Positions 54,501 through 59,570 of a stretch of 59,570 bases of DNA are shown piece by piece; positions within the stretch are counted from its first letter, which is position 1; each line of letters begins with the position of its first letter. The stretch is from Natronospirillum sp. (GTDB lineage: Bacteria; Pseudomonadota; Gammaproteobacteria; Pseudomonadales; Natronospirillaceae), in the NCBI RefSeq assembly GCF_022565775.1, contig NZ_JAIUMC010000010.1, positions 1-59,570 on the forward strand. Direction: 5' to 3'. Below the pieces are notes generated by a model. That model worked only from the letters and a program-made list of their open reading frames with translations. It did no database searches and was not told the DNA's origin. The position numbers and the translations under genes are program-made.

Positions 54501-55367
54501 TCAGGCCGGTATGCGGCTGAACTTGCCGGTCTGCAAGTCCTTGATAGCCTGATGGATCTCCGCTTCGGTGTTCATGACGAAGGGTCCGTAGCCGGCAATC
54601 GGCTCATCGATGGGCTCTCCACCCAGTACCAGCACGGTGGCGTCGCTGTCTGCAGTCAGTGACAGGCCGTCGCCGGAACGATCCAGCATGGCCAGCTCAC
54701 CTTCACGGACGGTTTCGGTGCCATTCACCTGCACAGTACCATGCAGCACCACCACAATGCCGGACCAGCCTTCAGGCTGATCGAGCCGGGCTTCATGGCC
54801 GGCGTTCAGCCGCACATCCCAGACATTCATCGGGGTGAAAGTGTGGGCAGGGCCCTTGTGACCCGCATAGTCACCGGCGATCACCCTGACTGTACCTGCA
54901 CCGTCAGGCAGCTCCGGTGTCGGAATATCGGTATTCAGAATGGTCTGATAGCCCGGTGTGGTCATCTTGTCCTTTGCCGGCAGGTTGACCCAGAGCTGCA
55001 CCATTTCCAGTTCGCCACCCTGGCGAGTGAACGCCTCGGAATGAAACTCCTGGTGCATGATGCCACCACCGGAGGTCATCCACTGCACATCGCCCGGGCC
55101 GATCCGGCCACCAGAGCCTGTGGAGTCCAGGTGGTCCACTTCGCCCTTGTAGACAATGGTCACCGTCTCTATGCCCCGGTGCGGGTGTTCACCCACGCCA
55201 CGCGGGCGCTTAGCCGGTTCGAAATACTTGGGCCCAGCATGGTCCAGCAGCAGAAACGGACTGACATGGTGCCCGTGGCTGTTGTAGGAGAACAGGGAGC
55301 GCACCGGAAAGCCGTCGCCAACCCAGTGGCGGGGCGGAGCCTTGTAGACGCCGAGTATCTTTTTCAT
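54501..55367 (-). CDS. Pirin family protein
   Basis: Bicupin protein of 288 residues. The N-terminal cupin has the metal-binding HPHRGIETVTIVYKGEVDH with the later EFHSEAF, and the second cupin carries NAGHEARLDQPEGW and VLGGEPIDEPIAGYGPFV. Some pirins are quercetinases, others regulators; in Serratia marcescens pirin binds the pyruvate dehydrogenase E1. It is convergent with the E1/acyltransferase pair here (24-bp gap) and divergent from a LysR gene. Confidence 0.93.
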   Translation of the reverse strand: MKKILGVYKAPPRHWVGDGFPVRSLFSYNSHGHHVSPFLLLDHAGPKYFEPAKRPRGVGEHPHRGIETVTIVYKGEVDHLDSTGSGGRIGPGDVQWMTSGGGIMHQEFHSEAFTRQGGELEMVQLWVNLPAKDKMTTPGYQTILNTDIPTPELPDGAGTVRVIAGDYAGHKGPAHTFTPMNVWDVRLNAGHEARLDQPEGWSGIVVVLHGTVQVNGTETVREGELAMLDRSGDGLSLTADSDATVLVLGGEPIDEPIAGYGPFVMNTEAEIHQAIKDLQTGKFSRIPA

Positions 55368-55451
55368 GACAACCTCCTGAGGGGTGTGTTGGATGATGGT
55401 GACTATTCTGAATCAGCAACGCTGGAGTGACTAGAGGGCAATTGGTACACT

Positions 55452-55475
55452 CATCGTTCCAAATATAGAACGATG
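55452..55475. promoter_or_regulatory. LysR-type operator between pirin and its regulator
   Basis: CATCGTTC and GAACGATG are perfect 8-bp arms around CAAATATA, giving the AT-rich centred dyad typical of LysR sites. It lies in the shared 120-bp gap between divergent pirin and lysR. The right arm covers an in-frame ATG (55473), which supports the later start at 55488. Confidence 0.65.
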
Positions 55476-55487
55476 CGAGACGCTAGC

Positions 55488-56420
55488 ATGCAGGATCTCA
55501 ACGATCTCTATTATTTCGCCAAGGTAGTGGAGCACGGCGGGTTTGCCCCGGCCGGCCGAGCTCTGGGTATTGCCAAGTCCCGACTCAGCCGCCGTATCGC
55601 GGCGCTGGAAGAGCGTCTGGGCGTGCGGCTGCTGCAGCGCTCGACCCGCCATGTGGCGGTGACTGAAGCCGGGCAGGTGTATTTTCAGCACTGTCGCGCC
55701 ATGCTGGTGGAAGCAGAAGCCGCTCAGGAAGCCATTGACAGCCGTCGCGCCGAGCCCTGCGGCACGGTGCGTCTCAGTTGCCCGACGGCGCTGCTGGATG
55801 TCTGTGTCAGTGAATTTCTCTGCACCTTCATGCAGCGCTATCCCGGTATCAACATTGAGGTTGAATCCACCGATCGACGCGTGGATGTTATCGAGGAGCG
55901 CATGGACCTGGCCCTGCGCGTCAGACCACGGCCGCTGGAAGACAGCGATCTGGTGCTGCGCATTCTGTCAGACCGCGCCCAGTGCCTGGTGGCCAGCCCG
56001 TCGCTGCTGGCAGACATCGGCAAACCCGGCGTACCAGCGGATCTATCTGCACTGCCCAGCCTGGCTCTGGGGCAGCCTCAGCAGCGCCACCTCTGGCACC
56101 TGATCGGCCCCGGGCGTGCAGAGGCCCGCATCGAGCATTCTCCGCGCCTGGTCACGCGCAACATGAACACCCTGCGCCAGGCCGCCGTGGCCGGCATCGG
56201 CGTCGTACAACTGCCGACCATGATGATGCGCGCCGAGTTGGACAGTGGTGACTTGCAGGCGGTCCTGCCCGCCTGGGCCCCCAGAAGCGAGGTCATCCAC
56301 GCCGTCATGCCCTCCCGCCGTGGCCTGCTGCCCGGCGTGCGCGCGCTGCTGGATTATCTGGTGGAGCGGTTTTCTGCGCCTGAGTTCAGTAGCGATGTGC
56401 CACTATCAGGATCTGCCTGA
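55488..56420 (+). CDS. LysR-family regulator divergent from pirin
   Basis: A 310-residue LysR-type regulator. The HTH reads MQDLNDLYYFAKVVEHGGFA and AGRALGIAKSRLSRRIAALE, then LGVRLLQRSTRHVAVTEAG and a CrgA/PtxR-like effector domain. It is placed as the local regulator of pirin, as in pseudomonads. ATG 55488 is preferred to ATG 55473 because the latter falls in the operator. Confidence 0.9.
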   Translation: MQDLNDLYYFAKVVEHGGFAPAGRALGIAKSRLSRRIAALEERLGVRLLQRSTRHVAVTEAGQVYFQHCRAMLVEAEAAQEAIDSRRAEPCGTVRLSCPTALLDVCVSEFLCTFMQRYPGINIEVESTDRRVDVIEERMDLALRVRPRPLEDSDLVLRILSDRAQCLVASPSLLADIGKPGVPADLSALPSLALGQPQQRHLWHLIGPGRAEARIEHSPRLVTRNMNTLRQAAVAGIGVVQLPTMMMRAELDSGDLQAVLPAWAPRSEVIHAVMPSRRGLLPGVRALLDYLVERFSAPEFSSDVPLSGSA

Positions 56421-56508
56421 AACAAGTCGTGACCATTGGTCCAACTTGCCCAACTGCCGTATATTTAGCGGTCCCTGATTTCATCTGACCGGAAGTAACG
56501 GCAACCCT

Positions 56509-59500
56509 ATGACCTTCGACGCCATCCGCATTCGCGGCGCTCGCCAGAACAACCTCGCCAACCTGGATCTGGATATCCCTCTCGGGGAGATGGTGGTGGT
56601 CACCGGGGTGAGCGGTTCGGGCAAGTCGTCGCTGGCGTTTGATACGGTCTATGCCGAGGGTCAGCGTCGCTATGTCGAGACCTTCTCGGCCTATGCGCGG
56701 CAGTTTCTGGACCGCATGGACAAGCCGGCGGTGGACAGCATTGACGGCATTCCTCCCGCCATTGCCATCGAGCAGAGCAACACGGTGCGCACCTCACGCT
56801 CCACCGTAGGCACCATGACGGAACTGAACGATTATCTTAAGCTGCTGTTTGCCCGGCTGGCGCAGCTGTATTGCCAGGGCTGCGGGCGCGAGGTGGTGTG
56901 CGACTCGGCGCAGTCGGTGATCGCCAGCCTGTATGCCGACTGGCCCGAAGAACAGCGCCTGATGGTGTGCATGCCGGTCTATGTACCGGGAAAACTCAGT
57001 GACGACGAAGTACTGAAGCTGCTCAACCAGCAGGGCTATGCGCGCATGCACAAGCGCGACGGCCGGCGGGTGGAAGTGGTGCAGGATCGACTGCGTCTCA
57101 ATGACGACAACCGGGGCCGGCTGACCGAAGCTGTGGAGGCCGCACTGCATTATGGCAAAGGGCATGTGCTGGTCTATCCGATGGATGACGAGCGCAACAC
57201 CGGCAACCCGGCGCGCTTTTCCAGCCATCACCATTGTGCGCACTGTGACATCGACTATCCGGACCCCAGCCCGAGCCAGTTTTCCTTCAATTCACCGATC
57301 GGCGCCTGTGAAAGCTGCCGGGGCTTTGGCCGCATCATCGGGGTCGATTACGGTCTGGTGATTCCGGATGTCAGCAAGAGCCTGCAGGACGGCGCCATCA
57401 AGCCGATTCAGACACCGTCCTACGAAGAAGTACAGCGTGATCTGATCCGCTATGCCCGCAAGAGCGGCGTGCCGGTCGATGTGCCCTGGTCAGAGCTGAC
57501 CGAGGCGCAGCAAGAGTGGGTGATTCAGGGCGAAGGCGACTGGGACCAGGGTGTCTGGTATGGCATTGAGGAGTTTTTCTCCTGGCTGGAGAGCAAGGCC
57601 TACAAGATGCACATTCGGGTGCTGCTGTCCAAGTATCGCTCCTATACCCCTTGTCAGGCCTGTGGCGGTGCGCGGCTCAAGCCGACAGCGCTCTGGTGGC
57701 GGGTAGGCAATCACTCGGTTGCCGAGACCGCTCTGGCCGGGCGCCCGCGCTTTGTACCGCAGGGCAACACCCTTGACCAGACCCAGTTCGACCGGTTAAA
57801 CGGCCTCAATATCGCGGACATTATGCGGCTGCCACTGGGCCGCTGTGCCGACTTCTTTCAGGCGCTCGGCGAGACGGATGCCGATGAACCGACGCAACTG
57901 CTGCTGGAAGAAATCCGCGCCCGGCTCGGCTATCTGTGTGAAGTCGGCTTGGACTATCTGACGCTGGATCGCCAGTCACGCACACTGAGCGGCGGCGAGG
58001 TGCAGCGCATCAACCTGACCACGGCGCTGGGCACTTCACTGGTGAACACCCTGTTTGTGCTGGACGAACCCAGCACAGGCCTTCATCCGCGCGATATCAA
58101 TCGCCTGGTCAAGGTTCTGCACCGCTTGCGTGATGCCGGCAACTCGCTGCTGGTGGTGGAGCATGACCCGCAGGTTATCCTTGCCGCCGATCGCATTCTG
58201 GACATCGGGCCCGGCCCGGGTCGGCACGGTGGCCATATCGAATTCTTCGGCACCCCGGCGGATCTGTTTCAGAAGCATGACAATCTGACCGCCCGCTACC
58301 TGACCGGCACCAGCCAGGTCAGCGCACCCAAGGCGCCCGGCGATAACGAAGATACGCCTCAGGGGGCACTCAATATAGTAGGGGCCAGCGAACACAACCT
58401 GAAAAACATCGACGTCCACCTGCCGCTCGGGCAACTGGTGTGCCTGACCGGTGTCAGTGGGTCGGGCAAGTCCACACTGATGCGGCAGATTCTGTATCCG
58501 GCCATTCTGCGTCATCTGGGCGAGCAGACCGAAGCGCCGGGCGCCCATGAGCGCATCGATGGGCTGGAACAGATCGACCGCGCGGTCATGGTCGACCAGA
58601 GCCCCATCGGTAAAACCACCCGTTCGACCCCGGCCACCTATGTCGGTGCCTATGACGCCATCCGCAAGCTGTTTGTCGCGGCACCGTTGGCAAAAGAGCG
58701 CGGCTACACGCCCGGCACCTTCAGTTTCAACTCCGGCAACGGGCGCTGCCCTACCTGTCAGGGCAACGGCTTCGAACATGTGGAAATGCAGTTCCTGAGC
58801 GATGTCTACCTGCGTTGCCCGGATTGTGACGGTACCCGCTTCCGCGACGAGATCCTGCAGATCCGCCTGCCGGAAGGCGACGGCGGCCAGCTGGTGGTCT
58901 CCATTGCCGATGTACTGGCGATGACCGTGAGCGACGCGCTCGACTTCTTCCGCGATCAGCCCGCCGTGCAGCGCAGCCTGCAGCCACTGGCCGACGTGGG
59001 GCTGGATTATGTGCAGCTCGGACAGGCCGTGCCCACGCTCAGTGGCGGCGAGGCACAGCGTCTGAAGCTGGCCGGCCATCTGGCGCAGACCGCCAGCAAG
59101 TCGAAAAGCAAAGAACACATCCTGTTCCTGTTTGATGAACCCACCACCGGCCTGCACTTCGCCGACATCGCCACCCTGATGGGCGCCTTCCGGCAGTTGC
59201 AGGCGGCCGGGCATTCACTGCTGGTGATCGAACACAATCTCGACGTGATCCGCGCTGCCGACTGGGTGATCGACATCGGCCCTGAAGGCGGCGATGCGGG
59301 CGGTGAACTGCTGGGGGCAGGCACCCCGTCTCAGTTGATGGCCAGCGAGAGCGGTTATACCGCCCAGGCACTGCGCGATTATGAAGCCGCGCTGGCAGGC
59401 GGGTACCAGCCGCAGGCTGCGGCAGAAGTCAGTGCCGCGTATCGTCCTGCGCAGGTCATCAGTGTGCATCACGCCCGCGAGCACAACCTGAAAAACATCG

Positions 59501-59570
59501 ACGTCGAGATTCCGCGCAACCAGCTCACCGTCATTTCCGGGGTCAGCGGCAGCGGCAAGAGCACCCTGGC
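56509..59570 (+). CDS. UvrA-like ABC ATPase, oversize and cut by the window end
   Basis: Excinuclease-A superfamily DNA-damage-binding ATPase. The first 960 residues form a full UvrA: Walker [10 protein letters not shown] (Lys39) and GVSGSGKST (Lys654), signatures LSGGEVQR and LSGGEAQR, Walker B regions [10 protein letters not shown] and [10 protein letters not shown], zinc pairs CQGCG, CAHC/CESC, CQACG and CPTC/CPDC, and a UvrB-binding-like stretch that is somewhat shorter than in E. coli. The reading frame then runs on into a third ABC start ([15 protein letters not shown]) with Walker A Lys1017. It is a tandem-fused UvrA form, not the canonical 940-residue protein; the 3' end is outside the window. 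Confidence 0.88.
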   Translation, partial: MTFDAIRIRGARQNNLANLDLDIPLGEMVVVTGVSGSGKSSLAFDTVYAEGQRRYVETFSAYARQFLDRMDKPAVDSIDGIPPAIAIEQSNTVRTSRSTVGTMTELNDYLKLLFARLAQLYCQGCGREVVCDSAQSVIASLYADWPEEQRLMVCMPVYVPGKLSDDEVLKLLNQQGYARMHKRDGRRVEVVQDRLRLNDDNRGRLTEAVEAALHYGKGHVLVYPMDDERNTGNPARFSSHHHCAHCDIDYPDPSPSQFSFNSPIGACESCRGFGRIIGVDYGLVIPDVSKSLQDGAIKPIQTPSYEEVQRDLIRYARKSGVPVDVPWSELTEAQQEWVIQGEGDWDQGVWYGIEEFFSWLESKAYKMHIRVLLSKYRSYTPCQACGGARLKPTALWWRVGNHSVAETALAGRPRFVPQGNTLDQTQFDRLNGLNIADIMRLPLGRCADFFQALGETDADEPTQLLLEEIRARLGYLCEVGLDYLTLDRQSRTLSGGEVQRINLTTALGTSLVNTLFVLDEPSTGLHPRDINRLVKVLHRLRDAGNSLLVVEHDPQVILAADRILDIGPGPGRHGGHIEFFGTPADLFQKHDNLTARYLTGTSQVSAPKAPGDNEDTPQGALNIVGASEHNLKNIDVHLPLGQLVCLTGVSGSGKSTLMRQILYPAILRHLGEQTEAPGAHERIDGLEQIDRAVMVDQSPIGKTTRSTPATYVGAYDAIRKLFVAAPLAKERGYTPGTFSFNSGNGRCPTCQGNGFEHVEMQFLSDVYLRCPDCDGTRFRDEILQIRLPEGDGGQLVVSIADVLAMTVSDALDFFRDQPAVQRSLQPLADVGLDYVQLGQAVPTLSGGEAQRLKLAGHLAQTASKSKSKEHILFLFDEPTTGLHFADIATLMGAFRQLQAAGHSLLVIEHNLDVIRAADWVIDIGPEGGDAGGELLGAGTPSQLMASESGYTAQALRDYEAALAGGYQPQAAAEVSAAYRPAQVISVHHAREHNLKNIDVEIPRNQLTVISGVSGSGKSTL

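Noticed and set aside
56509-59570. Calling the last gene uvrA
   Set aside because: Canonical uvrA stops after two ABC modules near residue 940; this frame carries on into a third, so it is better called a UvrA-like fused protein.

Overview
This window looks like chromosome of a halotolerant, aerobic gammaproteobacterium, perhaps near Oceanospirillales/Saccharospirillaceae. The evidence is the Pseudomonas/Marinobacter-like gene order around rsfS-rlmH-mrdA-mrdB-mltB-rlpA-dacA-lipBA, the prkA-yeaH-spoVR cluster, MoaABCDE cofactor genes and an ectR-ectAB-ask osmoprotectant locus. The genus cannot be fixed from the sequence. GC is high, almost all of it is coding, and I see no insertion sequence, prophage, CRISPR array, tRNA or rRNA. 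The only recurrent non-coding element is a GC-rich palindromic intergenic repeat.

Layout. 1-2.0 kb: minCDE on the minus strand. 2.1-12.6 kb: a long plus-strand run for NAD, translation silencing, 23S methylation, cell-wall elongation and lipoylation (LON-domain gene, proA, nadD, rsfS, rlmH, mrdA, mrdB, mltB, rlpA, dacA, ybeD, lipB), converging on lipA. 14-22.7 kb: plsB, slyX, a membrane-anchored cold-shock-domain gene, holA, leuS (with no lptE between leuS and holA) and lnt. 22.8-25.2 kb: an RsmB-like RNA methyltransferase, a tiny PAS protein and a YbbN-like thioredoxin/TPR protein. 25.3-28.8 kb: a Moco riboswitch followed by moaA-mobA-moaB-moaC-moaD-moaE; moeA lies 7 kb further on. 30.6-35.8 kb: ectR divergent from ectA-ectB, a terminator, then the ectoine-type aspartokinase and an overlapping membrane TPR gene; ectC is absent. 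37-42.6 kb: a lone GH65 phosphorylase and a three-gene DinB-like/acyltransferase/GNAT operon. 43-48.5 kb: prkA-yeaH-spoVR, then an nsrR-type regulator behind nested palindromes. 48.6-50.1 kb: small genes and rnk. 50.3-56.4 kb: a LysR gene divergent from a fused two-oxoacid dehydrogenase E1 overlapping a FabD-like acyltransferase, then pirin and its divergent LysR gene. 56.5 kb to the end: a UvrA-like protein that starts a third ABC module when the window stops.

The most unusual points are (i) the E1/acyltransferase pair beside pirin, with an altered acyltransferase active site; (ii) the ectoine locus lacking ectC, with ectAB and ask separated by a terminator; (iii) the tandem-fused UvrA-like protein; and (iv) an acyltransferase operon whose middle protein carries an unassigned domain of about 190 residues. 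All functions are read from motifs and neighbourhood; no database search was run.
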